The notes: generated from the sequence alone by a model not told the origin. DNA of 64,000 nucleotides from Achromobacter sp. UMC46 (GCF_014170335.1 NZ_LZZS01000036.1:1-64000), one strand, 5' to 3'; positions 33,200 through 42,394 are shown, counted from the first letter of the stretch. Program-made: numbers and translations.

Positions 33200-33685
33200 C
33201 TGCACCGGGGAAAGGAGCTATCGGCGGGCACGCGGATAGCGGCAATAGGATGTCCGCGTGCCTGTCGGGCGAGGCCGGAGCGGGGAATGGCGCATGTAAG
33301 AGATTCCGGCCCCTTTCCTGGGAGGGCGCGAAGCCCGAGGGGTGGAACGGCAGCGAGCGATCAGGGCTTTTCGTGGTTGGGTTCAATGGGCCGTTCGCCA
33401 TGCAGCGCGAAATGTACAGGAGGTTGGGCTCGAATGTACAAAGGTTTGTATAGCTTTGTGATGGGGGGTGTACCGGGCTTAACCGTCCGCCAGCATTGGC
33501 GCAATCAACGCCAGCCGGCCCAGTGCGATGCCACGCCCAGGTGCGCTTCCAAGGCATTCGTGAAACTCATGCGTATCAGGCGGAAATGTCGCTTGAGCAA
33601 TGGTACGCCGGTGGCGTTCAATAACAGGCTGCGGCGGACGCCTTGGGGCCTCCGGCCGCGCCACCTTTCCCGCCGGAGTGTTGTG
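33200..33685. other. Intergenic region with TGTACA direct repeat
   Basis: There are 486 bases without a supported gene. AATGTACA occurs at 33411-33418 and 33433-33440, 22 bases apart (two helical turns), which suits a dimeric regulator. Short reading frames exist on both strands in 33440-33720, but none has convincing start signals or a recognisable domain; the stretch could be a gene remnant. Confidence 0.4.
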
Positions 33686-34306
33686 ATGACCGCGCCTTTG
33701 CCTGATTCGCCCCGCATGCAGATGTGGTTCGATTTCGCCAGCCCCTACAGCTATCTGGCGATCGAGCGCCTGGACGCCCTGGCGCGCCAGGCTGGCGTGC
33801 AGGTCGACCTGCGCCCCTTCCTGCTGGGCCCGATCTTCCAGGCGCAGGGGTGGAACGACTCGCCCTTCCGGCTGTTTCCGGGCAAGGGCGCCTACATGAT
33901 GCGCGACATCGTCCGCCTGGCCGACAAGTACGGCGTGGTCTACAACCGGCCGCGCCTGTTTCCGCGCATGAGCGTGCTGCCCGCCCGCATCGGGTTGCTG
34001 GGGCAGGACGAGCCCTGGGTCCGCGATTTCTGCCTGGCCGTGTTCCGCGCCAACTTCCAGCACGACCTGGACATCCAGGCCGAAGACGTCGTGCACGGGG
34101 TGTTGACCGGCCTGTCGCTGGACGCGGATGCCTTGATCGCCCGCGCCAAATCCGAAGCCGCCAAGGAAGCGCTGCGCCGGCAGGTGGACCGGGCACGCGA
34201 TCTGGGTGTGTTCGGCGCGCCCACGTTCTTCGTGGACGGCGAGATGTTCTGGGGCAACGACCGCCTTGAGGACGCCCTTGCGTGGGCGCGGGTCAGCCCT
34301 TCGTAA
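33686..34306 (+). CDS. DsbA-fold 2-hydroxychromene-2-carboxylate isomerase-like protein
   Basis: Encodes 206 residues of the kappa-GST/HCCA isomerase branch of the DsbA fold. It opens with F-D-F-A-S-P-Y-S-Y-L-A (Ser replaces the redox Cys) and carries R-P-F-L-L-G-P-I-F and, near the end, V-F-G-A-P-T-F-F-V-D-G-E-M-F-W-G-N-D-R-L. Members use glutathione to isomerise ring-cleavage products or act as glutathione transferases. GGAG stands about ten bases before the ATG. The last 14 bases overlap the convergent DUF779 gene. Confidence 0.85.
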   Translation: MTAPLPDSPRMQMWFDFASPYSYLAIERLDALARQAGVQVDLRPFLLGPIFQAQGWNDSPFRLFPGKGAYMMRDIVRLADKYGVVYNRPRLFPRMSVLPARIGLLGQDEPWVRDFCLAVFRANFQHDLDIQAEDVVHGVLTGLSLDADALIARAKSEAAKEALRRQVDRARDLGVFGAPTFFVDGEMFWGNDRLEDALAWARVSPS

Positions 34307-34670
34307 CCGGGGCCACCAGCGCCCATTCCTCGTCCGAATACAACCGGGAGCGCAGCAGGAAGCGTTTGCCTTCCGCGCTGTCCAGTGAAAAAGCCCCGCC
34401 GCGTCCGGGCACGGCGTCGATGATCAGTTGCGTATGCTCCCAGTACGCGAACTGGTCCTCGCCCATGTAGAACGGGCAGCCCTCCAGGTCGCCCAGCAGC
34501 ACGTCCGAGCCGCCCACCATGAACTCGCCAAGCGCATAGCACATGGGGGAACTGCCGTCGCAGCATCCGCCCGACTGGTGGAACATCAGCGGGCCGTGCT
34601 TGGCCCGCAAGGTATCGATCAATTGGCGCGCCTCGTCGGTCGCGACCACGCGCGGCGTGTGTTCTGCCAT
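34293..34670 (-). CDS. DUF779 family protein
   Basis: Encodes 125 residues. The conserved Q-S-G-G-C-C-D-G-S-S-P-M-C-Y segment and the F-A-Y-W-E-H-T-Q-L-I-I-D-A-V-P-G-R-G-G-A-F-S-L motif identify DUF779. The family is almost always encoded beside acetaldehyde/aldehyde dehydrogenases of the ExaC/AldB type, as here, where it lies 71 bases downstream of one on the same strand. Clustered Cys suggests metal or redox chemistry; the function is unproven. The stop end overlaps the isomerase gene by 14 bases tail to tail. Confidence 0.9.
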   Translation of the reverse strand: MAEHTPRVVATDEARQLIDTLRAKHGPLMFHQSGGCCDGSSPMCYALGEFMVGGSDVLLGDLEGCPFYMGEDQFAYWEHTQLIIDAVPGRGGAFSLDSAEGKRFLLRSRLYSDEEWALVAPVTKG

Positions 34671-34741
34671 GGCGTCATTCCTGTCCGGGGCGCCGGCATG
34701 CCCGGCCCGAAGGCCCGGCGTGCCCGGCCGCCAGTTGGCGA

Positions 34742-36271
34742 TCAGAAGAAACCGAGCTTCTTCGGCGAATAGCTCACCAGCAGGTTCTTCGTCTGCTGAT
34801 AGTGGTTGAGCATCATCTTGTGGTTCTCGCGCCCGATGCCCGACTGCTTATAGCCGCCGAACGCCGCATGCGCGGGATAGGCGTGATAGCAGTTGGTCCA
34901 TACCCGGCCGGCCTTGATGGCGCGGCCCATCCGGTAGCATGTGTTGGCGTCGCGCGACCACACGCCGGCGCCCAGGCCGTACAGCGTGTCGTTGGCCAGC
35001 GCCAGTGCGTCGTCGGCGTCCTTGAACGTCGTCACCGCCACGACGGGCCCGAAGATCTCCTCCTGGAACACGCGCATCTTGTTGTGGCCCTTGAAGACCG
35101 TGGGTTGCACGTAGTAGCCGCCTTCCAGCGCGCCCTGCATCTGCGCGCGCGAGCCGCCGGCCAGCACGTCGGCGCCTTCCTGCTTGCCGATGTCCAGGTA
35201 CGACAGGATCTTCTCCAGTTGTTCGGTGGAGGCTTGCGCGCCCAGCATCGTGTCGCCATCCAGCGGGTTGCCCTGCTTGATCTCGGCCACGCGCTTCAAC
35301 GCGCGCTCCATGAACCTGTCGTAGAGCGATTCCTGGATCAGCGCGCGGCTGGGGCACGTGCACACTTCGCCCTGGTTCAGCGCGAACATGACGAAGCCTT
35401 CGACCGCCTTGTCCAGGAAGTCGTCGTCCTGGGCGGCCACGTCCGCGAAGAAGATGTTGGGCGACTTGCCGCCCAGTTCCAGCGTGACGGGGATGATGTT
35501 CTGCGACGCGTACTGCATGATCAGGCGGCCGGTGGTGGTTTCACCGGTGAAGGCGATCTTGGCGATGCGCTTGCTGGAGGCCAGCGGCTTGCCGGCTTCC
35601 AGGCCGAAGCCGGTCACCACGTTCAGCACGCCCGGGGGCAGGATGTCGCCGATCAGCTCCATCAGCAACAGGATGCCCAGCGGTGTCTGTTCAGCCGGCT
35701 TGAGCACCACGCAATTGCCGGCGGCCAGCGCCGGCGCGAGCTTCCACGCGGCCATCAGGATGGGGAAGTTCCACGGGATGATCTGGCCGACCACGCCCAG
35801 CGGTTCGTTGAAGTGGTAGGCCACCGTGTCGCTGTCGATTTCGGACAGGCCGCCTTCCTGGCTGCGGATGCACGAGGCGAAGTAGCGGAAGTGGTCGATC
35901 GCCAGCGGGATGTCGGCGGCGCGGGCTTCGCGGATGGGTTTGCCGTTGTCCCAGGTTTCGGCCGTGGCCAGGCGTTCCAGGTTGGCTTCCATCACGTCCG
36001 CGATCTGCATCAGCATGCGGGCGCGTTCGGCAGCCGGGGTCGCTCCCCATTTCGGCGCGGCGCGGTGGGCGGCGTCCAGGGCCAAGTCGATGTCGCGTTC
36101 CTTGGAGCGCGCGTTGCGGGTCAGCACCTGGCCGGTCACCGGGGTGACGTTGTCGAAATACTCGCCGTCCGCCGGCTTCTGCCACTTTCCATCAATGAAG
36201 TTGTCGTACTGCGTCTTCAAGTCCAGACGGGTGCCGTACGAGTCCGGGGTGATGCGGGTCGCGATGTCCAT
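34742..36271 (-). CDS. exaC: Aldehyde dehydrogenase, ExaC/AcoD type
   Basis: Encodes 509 residues (about 506 is usual for ExaC/AldB). Motifs: I-I-P-W-N-F-P-I, F-T-G-E-T-T-T-G, catalytic Glu in L-E-L-G-G-K-S-P-N and catalytic Cys in N-Q-G-E-V-C-T-C-P-S. The E-V-C-T-C-P-S form is typical of acetaldehyde dehydrogenases used in ethanol, acetoin and other short-aldehyde oxidation. GGAGAC precedes the ATG at 36271. A sigma-54 promoter lies 55 bases upstream and the divergent AcoR-type activator gene begins 177 bases away, so expression should be aldehyde- or alcohol-inducible. Confidence 0.92.
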   Translation of the reverse strand: MDIATRITPDSYGTRLDLKTQYDNFIDGKWQKPADGEYFDNVTPVTGQVLTRNARSKERDIDLALDAAHRAAPKWGATPAAERARMLMQIADVMEANLERLATAETWDNGKPIREARAADIPLAIDHFRYFASCIRSQEGGLSEIDSDTVAYHFNEPLGVVGQIIPWNFPILMAAWKLAPALAAGNCVVLKPAEQTPLGILLLMELIGDILPPGVLNVVTGFGLEAGKPLASSKRIAKIAFTGETTTGRLIMQYASQNIIPVTLELGGKSPNIFFADVAAQDDDFLDKAVEGFVMFALNQGEVCTCPSRALIQESLYDRFMERALKRVAEIKQGNPLDGDTMLGAQASTEQLEKILSYLDIGKQEGADVLAGGSRAQMQGALEGGYYVQPTVFKGHNKMRVFQEEIFGPVVAVTTFKDADDALALANDTLYGLGAGVWSRDANTCYRMGRAIKAGRVWTNCYHAYPAHAAFGGYKQSGIGRENHKMMLNHYQQTKNLLVSYSPKKLGFF

Positions 36272-36325
36272 GCTTGTCTCCGATATTGTTGGGATAGCGG
36301 CAGTCGGCTGCCTATCCCTTCTCAA

Positions 36326-36340
36326 GCAAGGACCGTGCCA
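36326..36340 (-). promoter_or_regulatory. Sigma-54 (-24/-12) promoter of exaC
   Basis: On the minus strand TGGCAC (36340-36335), five bases GGTCC, TTGC (36329-36326): an exact match to the RpoN consensus TGGCAC-N5-TTGC. It fires towards exaC. Confidence 0.93.
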
Positions 36341-36378
36341 GGGGTGGGGCTTCCCCGCTGGACAGCCCGGGTCACGCA

Positions 36379-36423
36379 TGCGACAGTAGATTTTTGCGAC
36401 ATTGTCGCGGAACAGGTGTCGCA
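36379..36423. promoter_or_regulatory. Activator binding sites (TGCGACA / TGTCGCA)
   Basis: TGCGACA at 36379-36385 and 36395-36401, TGTCGC at 36403-36408 and TGTCGCA at 36417-36423. The middle pair forms the palindrome GCGACA-T-TGTCGC and the outer pair a wider dyad. They lie about 40-85 bases upstream of the sigma-54 promoter, where an AcoR-type activator binds. Confidence 0.75.
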
Positions 36424-36447
36424 GAACGCCTGTCCAAGGAGACACGC

Positions 36448-38334
36448 ATGGCCACTCAGTCCCGTCAGCATGCGCTGACGCAAGCGCGCCTGCTGTTCAA
36501 CCAGCAGGGCGCCGTGCCCGGCGGCATCGTCGCCGAGCCCATCCTGCGATCGTGGCGGCGCTGCGCCGATCTGGGCTTCGACATGCGCGGCGTGCGCCGC
36601 GCCGAACTCATGACCCAAGGCGAACTGCGCGAGGCCCAGCAGCGCAACGAAGCGCTGCGCCGCCTGTCGGAACCCGCCATGTCCTATCTGCGCCGCGAGG
36701 CCGGCGGCAGCGGCAATCTGGTGATCCTGTCCGACGCGCAAGGGCTGGTCCTGGACAGCGGCGGCGATACGGGCTTCGCCAGCCGCGCCTCCCGCGTGGC
36801 GTTGATGCCCGGGGCGCCCTGGGACGAGGCGGCAGCCGGCACCAACGCCATCGGCACCGCGCTGGTAGAAGGCCGGCCCATCGCCGTGCATGGCGCCGAA
36901 CACTATTTCGAGCCCAACCGCATCCTGACCTGCGCCGCGGTGCCCATCACCGATAGCGAGGGCCGCACGCTGGGCGTGCTGGACTTGTCCAGCCAGGCGC
37001 GGGACATCCGGCCCGACGTGCTGGAACGGGTGCGCGCGGCGGTGGACCTGATCGAACATCGCCTGTTCGAACAAACCTATGAACACCATGCCGTGCTGCG
37101 GCTGCACACGGACCATTCCGGCTTGGGCGCGCCGGGCGAAGGCCTGCTGGCTTTCCAGGGCGACCTGCTGATCGGCGCCAACCGCCGCGCCTTGCAGGCA
37201 TTGGGAATGGCGGCCACCGCCTTGGGCGTCTACCGCTACGCCGACGTGTTCGACGGCGACCTGGATCGCTGCCCGGACGCGGCCGGCCGGGTGCATGCGC
37301 GCACGGGCGCCAGCTATCACGCCAGGCTGCGCCTGCCGCGTACCCGCGCGCCGCAGCCCGTGGCGCCCGCCTTGCCGCCGGCGGGTTCCCCGCGGCCCGT
37401 CGCGCCCAGCTTCGACGCCGCGACCCTCGGGGCGCTGGCACGCGCCGTGCATCTGGCGGATGCGGGCGTGTCCATCTTGCTGCAAGGCGAAACGGGCGTG
37501 GGCAAGGAAGTGTTCGCGCGCCAGTTGCACGCGCGCAGCAAGCGCGCATCGGGCCCGTTCGTGGCGGTGAACTGCGCGGCCTTGCCGGAAAGCCTGATCG
37601 AATCCGAATTGTTCGGCTATGAAGACGGCGCATTCACCGGCGCGCGCCGGCAGGGCAGCAAGGGCCTGCTGCGCCAGGCGCATGGCGGCGTGCTGTTTCT
37701 GGACGAGATCGGCGATATGCCGCTGATGCTGCAGTCGCGGCTGCTGCGCGTGCTGCAGACGCGTGAAGTGTCTCCGTTGGGCGCGGCACGGCCGGTGGCG
37801 GTGGACTTCGCGCTGGTGTGCGCCACGCATCGCCCGTTGGCCCACGCGGGACCTGATGCGCCGGTGCGCCCCGACCTGTACTTCCGCATCGCCGAATACA
37901 CCGTCACGCTCGAGCCGTTGCGCACGCGCGCCGACCGCTTGGAGCTGCTGCGGGCGCTATGGACGGCCCAAGGCCCGGGGCCGGTGCTGCCGCCTCAGAT
38001 CGAGGCGCGGCTGGCCGCGTATCCGTGGCCCGGCAACTACCGGCAGCTGGCGGCGGTGCTGCGCACGCTGCACGTGTTGGCGGGGCCGTCGGGTGTGGTC
38101 GATGCGGACATGCTGCCTGCGGAGCTTGCATTGCCGGGCGGGCAGGGCCGTGTGGCCGACGCGCCGCCTTCAGGCGGCGGCACGGCGGATCTGCAGTCGA
38201 TGGCGGATGCCGCGATCCGCGACGCGCTGGCCGCGCATGGCGGCAATGTCAGCCGCGCGGCGCGGATGCTGGGTGTGCACCGCAGCACCGTGTACCGGCG
38301 CGCGGCTGCCATGGGTTTGGTCCGGCAGCGGTGA
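36448..38334 (+). CDS. acoR: Sigma-54-dependent activator, AcoR type
   Basis: Encodes 628 residues. An N-terminal AcoR-type region and GAF-like sensor domain (P-G-A-P-W-D-E-A-A-A-G-T-N-A-I-G-T-A) precede an AAA+ domain with Walker A G347-E-T-G-V-G-K-E, the sigma-54-contacting G394-A-F-T-G-A and Walker B L-F-L-D-E-I-G-D. A Fis-type helix-turn-helix lies at the end (N-V-S-R-A-A-R-M-L-G-V-H-R-S-T-V-Y-R-R). It should drive the divergent sigma-54 promoter of exaC on sensing an alcohol or aldehyde. The AAA+ arginine-rich C-terminal part is slightly shortened but complete. Symbol by family; the effector is not known. Confidence 0.92.
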   Translation: MATQSRQHALTQARLLFNQQGAVPGGIVAEPILRSWRRCADLGFDMRGVRRAELMTQGELREAQQRNEALRRLSEPAMSYLRREAGGSGNLVILSDAQGLVLDSGGDTGFASRASRVALMPGAPWDEAAAGTNAIGTALVEGRPIAVHGAEHYFEPNRILTCAAVPITDSEGRTLGVLDLSSQARDIRPDVLERVRAAVDLIEHRLFEQTYEHHAVLRLHTDHSGLGAPGEGLLAFQGDLLIGANRRALQALGMAATALGVYRYADVFDGDLDRCPDAAGRVHARTGASYHARLRLPRTRAPQPVAPALPPAGSPRPVAPSFDAATLGALARAVHLADAGVSILLQGETGVGKEVFARQLHARSKRASGPFVAVNCAALPESLIESELFGYEDGAFTGARRQGSKGLLRQAHGGVLFLDEIGDMPLMLQSRLLRVLQTREVSPLGAARPVAVDFALVCATHRPLAHAGPDAPVRPDLYFRIAEYTVTLEPLRTRADRLELLRALWTAQGPGPVLPPQIEARLAAYPWPGNYRQLAAVLRTLHVLAGPSGVVDADMLPAELALPGGQGRVADAPPSGGGTADLQSMADAAIRDALAAHGGNVSRAARMLGVHRSTVYRRAAAMGLVRQR

Positions 38335-38382
38335 CCGTTTGCAGTAACCGCTTGCGCCAGCGGCTGCCGGGGGACAGGCGGT

Positions 38383-39171
38383 TCAGCCCACCAGGCGGGC
38401 GAGTTCCGCGCCCGGGTCCTTGGCGCGCATGAAGGCTTCGCCCACCAGGAAGGCGTTGACCTTGTGGTCGCGCATCAGTTTGACGTCTTCGGGCTTGAGG
38501 ATGCCGCTTTCGGTCACCACGCGCTTGCCCGCCGGGATGTTGGGCAGCAGGTCCAGCGTGTTCTTCAGGCTGGTCTCGAAGGTGCGCAGGTTGCGGTTGT
38601 TGATGCCCAGCAGCGGCGTCTTCATGGTCAGCGCCACGTCCAGTTCCTGGGCGTCGTGCACTTCCACCAGCACGTCCATGCCGAGTTCCATCGCCAGCGT
38701 TTCGTAGTCGCGCAATTGCGACGGCGACAGCGCGGCCACGATCAGCAGCACGCAGTCCGCGCCCATCGCGCGGGCAGCGATGATCTGATAGGAATCGATC
38801 ACGAAATCCTTGCGCAGCACGGGCAGCGAGCAGGCGGCGCGCGCCTGGCGCAGGTGGTCGTGCGAGCCCTGGAAGAACTGCACGTCCGTCAGCACCGACA
38901 GGCAGGCCGCGCCGTGCACGGCATAGGTCGAGGCAATGTCGGCGGGGGCGAAGGTTTCGCGCAGCACCCCCTTGGAGGGCGACGCTTTCTTGATTTCAGC
39001 GATGACGCCGGCTTTGCCCTGGGAAATCTTGTCTTCGATGGCTTGGGCGAAGCCACGCACGTCTTGCCGCGCCTGCGCTTCGCGCAGGACCTCGGCTTCG
39101 CTGCGCATCTGGCGAGCGGCGGCGACTTCCTCTACCTTGACGGCGAGGATCTTCGCAAGAATATCGTTCAT
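38383..39171 (-). CDS. trpC: Indole-3-glycerol-phosphate synthase
   Basis: Encodes 262 residues, the monofunctional TrpC length (no fused TrpF). The (beta/alpha)8 motifs are present: I-A-E-I-K-K-A-S-P-S-K-G (catalytic Lys), L-R-K-D-F-V-I-D, L-G-I-N-N-R-N-L-R-T-F and F-L-V-G-E-A-F-M-R-A (phosphate loop). It converts CdRP to indole-3-glycerol phosphate. It is the last gene of the trpEGDC operon and its ATG overlaps the trpD stop by four bases. Confidence 0.96.
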   Translation of the reverse strand: MNDILAKILAVKVEEVAAARQMRSEAEVLREAQARQDVRGFAQAIEDKISQGKAGVIAEIKKASPSKGVLRETFAPADIASTYAVHGAACLSVLTDVQFFQGSHDHLRQARAACSLPVLRKDFVIDSYQIIAARAMGADCVLLIVAALSPSQLRDYETLAMELGMDVLVEVHDAQELDVALTMKTPLLGINNRNLRTFETSLKNTLDLLPNIPAGKRVVTESGILKPEDVKLMRDHKVNAFLVGEAFMRAKDPGAELARLVG

Positions 39172-40199
39172 TTCTGGAATTTCCGGGTATATGCGCAGAA
39201 TTCTTCCAGCTTGGCTCGCGCCGCGCCGGTGGCAATCAATTCAAATGCTAGCGCTAAGGCTTCGGGAATGGAATCGGCTTTATTGCCGGCATAGATGGCA
39301 AGCCCCGCATTCAGCGCGACGATGTCGCGCGCGGTGCCCTCCACATTGTCCAGCGCCTCGATGACAAGTTCGCGCGACTGCTCGCGATTGGACACCTTGA
39401 TGGTCCGGTTGGACATCATGGATAGCCCGTAGTCTTCGGGGTGGATTTCATATTCCCGTATTTGACCATCTTTCAGCTCGCCCACGAGCGTGGCGCCGCC
39501 CAAAGAGGCCTCGTCCATGCCGTCCTTGCCGTGCACGACCAGCACATGGCGCGAACCCAGGCGTTCCAGCACGCGCACCTGGATGCCCACCAGGTCGGGG
39601 TGGAACACGCCCATCAGCTGGTTGGCGGCGCCTGCGGGGTTGGTCAGCGGCCCGAGGATATTGAAAATGGTGCGCACGGCCAGTTCCTTGCGCACGGCGG
39701 CCACGTTCTTCATGGCGCCGTGGTGGGCGGGCGCGAACATGAAGCCGATGCCGGTGGCCTGGATGCACTCGGCGACGTCCTCGGGCGTCAGGACCAGGTT
39801 GGCGCCCAGGGCTTCCAGGACGTCGGCGCTGCCGCTGGAGGACGAAGCGCTGCGGTTGCCGTGCTTGGCGATCGGCACGCCGGCGGCGGCGGCCACGAAC
39901 ATGGCGGTGGTCGAAATGTTGAACGTGTGGCTGCCGTCGCCGCCGGTGCCGCACATGTCCAGCAGGTCCTGCGGGTTGGGCGTCACCACGGGCGTGGCGA
40001 ATTCGCGCATGACCTGGGCGGCCGCGGTGATCTCGCCAATGGTTTCCTTCTTCACGCGCAGGCCCATCAGCAGGGCGCTGGCGATCTGCGGGGACATCTC
40101 GCCGCGCATGAGCATGCGCATCAGATGCAGCATCTCGTCGTGGAAAATTTCGCGGTGTTCAATGCAGCGCGTCAGCGCTTCGGTGGGGGAAATCGTCAC
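39168..40199 (-). CDS. trpD: Anthranilate phosphoribosyltransferase
   Basis: Encodes 343 residues. The PRPP-binding D-M-C-G-T-G-G-D-G, the N-I-S-T segment, K-H-G-N-R-S and the metal-binding D-E-A-S motif are all visible. It transfers the phosphoribosyl group to anthranilate. It lies 12 bases after trpG and overlaps trpC by four bases. It is a stand-alone TrpD, not fused to TrpG. Confidence 0.96.
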   Translation of the reverse strand: MTISPTEALTRCIEHREIFHDEMLHLMRMLMRGEMSPQIASALLMGLRVKKETIGEITAAAQVMREFATPVVTPNPQDLLDMCGTGGDGSHTFNISTTAMFVAAAAGVPIAKHGNRSASSSSGSADVLEALGANLVLTPEDVAECIQATGIGFMFAPAHHGAMKNVAAVRKELAVRTIFNILGPLTNPAGAANQLMGVFHPDLVGIQVRVLERLGSRHVLVVHGKDGMDEASLGGATLVGELKDGQIREYEIHPEDYGLSMMSNRTIKVSNREQSRELVIEALDNVEGTARDIVALNAGLAIYAGNKADSIPEALALAFELIATGAARAKLEEFCAYTRKFQK

Positions 40200-40211
40200 G
40201 GTGCGTCCTTC

Positions 40212-40778
40212 TCAGGCGAGGTTCAGGAAATTGCGCAGCAGGGCGTGGCCATGTTCGCTGAGCACGGATTCGGGGTGGAACTGTACTCCGTACAGCGGCA
40301 GGGACTTGTGGCGCACGCCCATGATGTCGCCGTCCGGGGCGGTCGCCGTCACGGCCAGGCAGTCGGGCAGGGTGGCGGGGTCGATGGTCAGCGAGTTGTA
40401 ACGAATCACGGTGTACGGGGTGGGCAGGCCGGTGAAGATGTCGGTGCCCGTGTGCGAGATCTTCACGGTCTTGCCGTGCATGATCTGCTGCGCGCGGACG
40501 ATGTCGCCGCCGTAGGCCGCGCCGATGGCCTGATGGCCCAGGCACACGCCCAGGATGGGCTTCTTGCCGGCGAAGGCCTGGATCGCGGCCACCGAGATGC
40601 CGGCCTCGGCGGGCGAACACGGCCCGGGCGACACGCAGATGCGGTCCGGGTTCAGGGCGGCGATCTCTTCCAGCGTGATCTGGTCGTTGCGCGCCACGCG
40701 CACGTCTTCGCCCAGTTCACCGAAGTATTGGACCAGGTTGTAGGTAAAAGAGTCGTAGTTATCGATCATCAACAGCAT
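40212..40778 (-). CDS. trpG: Anthranilate synthase glutamine amidotransferase subunit
   Basis: Encodes 188 residues, a class I glutamine amidotransferase. The oxyanion strand S-P-G-P-C-S-P, the nucleophile in G-V-C-L-G-H-Q and the His-Glu pair in V-Q-F-H-P-E-S are present. It supplies ammonia to TrpE and probably also to the folate enzyme PabB, as small amphibolic TrpG proteins do. GGAGAAAAAA precedes the ATG at 40778. It follows trpE by 44 bases. Confidence 0.96.
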   Translation of the reverse strand: MLLMIDNYDSFTYNLVQYFGELGEDVRVARNDQITLEEIAALNPDRICVSPGPCSPAEAGISVAAIQAFAGKKPILGVCLGHQAIGAAYGGDIVRAQQIMHGKTVKISHTGTDIFTGLPTPYTVIRYNSLTIDPATLPDCLAVTATAPDGDIMGVRHKSLPLYGVQFHPESVLSEHGHALLRNFLNLA

Positions 40779-40822
40779 TTTTTTCTCCGTGCGGACGGTA
40801 TTCGGTTCGGGCGGGGCCGGGC

Positions 40823-42343
40823 TCAGATGGGTTCGTCCAGGCCGTGCTGCACCTGTTCGGCGGCGCGCAGCACCGCGCGGGCCTTGGCTTCGGTTTCGGC
40901 CCATTCGGCTTCGGGATTGGAGTCGGCCACGATGCCGGCGGCGGCCTGCACGTACAGCGTGCCGTCCTTGATGACGCCGGTGCGAATGGCGATGGCCACG
41001 TCCATTTCGCCGCCGTAGGACAGGTAGCCGGCCGCCCCGCCGTAGATGCCGCGGCGCACGGGCTCCAGCTCGTCGATGATCTTCATGGCCTCGACCTTGG
41101 GCGCGCCCGTCAGCGTGCCGGCGGGGAACGAGGCGCGCAGCACGTCCATACTGCTCATGCCGGGGTTCAGGTTGCCGGTCACGTTGGACACCAGGTGCAT
41201 CACGTGCGAATAGCGTTCGATGACCATGGTGTCGCTGACCTTCACCGATCCCACTTCGGCGACGCGGCCCACGTCGTTGCGAGCCAGGTCGATCAGCATC
41301 ACGTGTTCGGCCACTTCCTTGGGGTCCGCCTTCAGTTCGGCGGCCAGCGCCGCGTCTTCCTCGGGCGTGGCGCCGCGCTTGCGGGTGCCGGCCAGGGGGC
41401 GGATGGTGATCTGCGACTTCGGCACGCCGTTGTCCACCACGCGTTCCTGGCGCACCAGGATCTCGGGCGATGCGCCCACGACCTGGAAGTCGCCGAAGTT
41501 CCAGAAGTACATGTAGGGGGAGGGGTTCAATGACCGCAGGGCGCGGTAGAGAGACAGCGGAGAATCGCGGAAGGGCTTGGCGATGACCTGGCCGACCTGC
41601 ACTTGCATCAGGTCGCCGGCGGCGATGTGTTCCTTGGCGCGGTGCACGGCCGCCAGATAGTCTTCCTTCTTGAAGTCGCGCCGCTCTTCGGTCTGCATGC
41701 TGGCGTGGCTGTACGGGATTTCCACCGGGCGTCGCAGGCGGGCGCGCAGGTCGTGCAGGCGCTGCTGGGCGCGGCTGTAGGATTCGGGCTGGCTGGGGTC
41801 GGCGTAGACCATCAGGTAGATGCGGCCGGCCAGGTTGTCCACGATGACCAGTTCGTCCACGTGCATCAGCATCAGGTCGGGCGTGCCGCCTTCCATGCCG
41901 GCCGGGAACGGTTTGACGGCCGGCCCCAGGCACGGCTCGATGTGGCGCACCGTGTCGTACCCGAAGTAGCCGGCCAGGCCGCCGCAGAAGCGCGGCATGC
42001 CCGGACGCAGGGCGACCTTGAAACGGCCTTGGTACTGCTCGATGAACGCCAGCGGATCGCCTTCATGCGTTTCCACGACCTGGCCGTCGTGCAGCACTTC
42101 CGTCAGGGTGCCGCTGGCGCGGATCACCGTGCGGGCGGGCAGGCCGATGAAGGAATAGCGGCCAAAGCGCTCGCCGCCCACCACCGACTCCATCAGGCAG
42201 GTCATGCGGCCGGCCAGCGGGCCCGCGTGCGCCAGCTTCAGGTAGATGCCCAGCGGCGTGTCCAGGTCGGCGTAGGTCTCGGCGACCAGCGGGATGCGGT
42301 TGTAGCCTTGCGCGGCGAGGGCCTTGAATTCGATTTCGGTCAT
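40823..42343 (-). CDS. trpE: Anthranilate synthase component I
   Basis: Encodes 506 residues. An N-terminal regulatory domain bears a tryptophan-feedback pocket (the L-L-E-S type motif here reads C-L-M-E-S-V). The chorismate-binding domain follows with R-P-L-A-G-T-R-K-R-G, D-L-A-R-N-D-V-G-R, F-P-A-G-T-L-T-G-A-P-K and the final I-R-T-G/Q-A-A-A-G-I-V-A-D-S sequence. It is the first structural gene after the attenuator and begins 52 bases beyond it. Confidence 0.96.
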   Translation of the reverse strand: MTEIEFKALAAQGYNRIPLVAETYADLDTPLGIYLKLAHAGPLAGRMTCLMESVVGGERFGRYSFIGLPARTVIRASGTLTEVLHDGQVVETHEGDPLAFIEQYQGRFKVALRPGMPRFCGGLAGYFGYDTVRHIEPCLGPAVKPFPAGMEGGTPDLMLMHVDELVIVDNLAGRIYLMVYADPSQPESYSRAQQRLHDLRARLRRPVEIPYSHASMQTEERRDFKKEDYLAAVHRAKEHIAAGDLMQVQVGQVIAKPFRDSPLSLYRALRSLNPSPYMYFWNFGDFQVVGASPEILVRQERVVDNGVPKSQITIRPLAGTRKRGATPEEDAALAAELKADPKEVAEHVMLIDLARNDVGRVAEVGSVKVSDTMVIERYSHVMHLVSNVTGNLNPGMSSMDVLRASFPAGTLTGAPKVEAMKIIDELEPVRRGIYGGAAGYLSYGGEMDVAIAIRTGVIKDGTLYVQAAAGIVADSNPEAEWAETEAKARAVLRAAEQVQHGLDEPI

Positions 42344-42394
42344 GTCGGGGTCTCGTAAGCGATGGGGTGTTTGCTTTCAGACCGGGCGCACAAC

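Noticed and set aside
33505..33717. Small minus-strand gene in the 33.2-33.7 kb gap
   Set aside because: No ribosome site, no recognisable domain, and it runs into the isomerase gene; at most a remnant.
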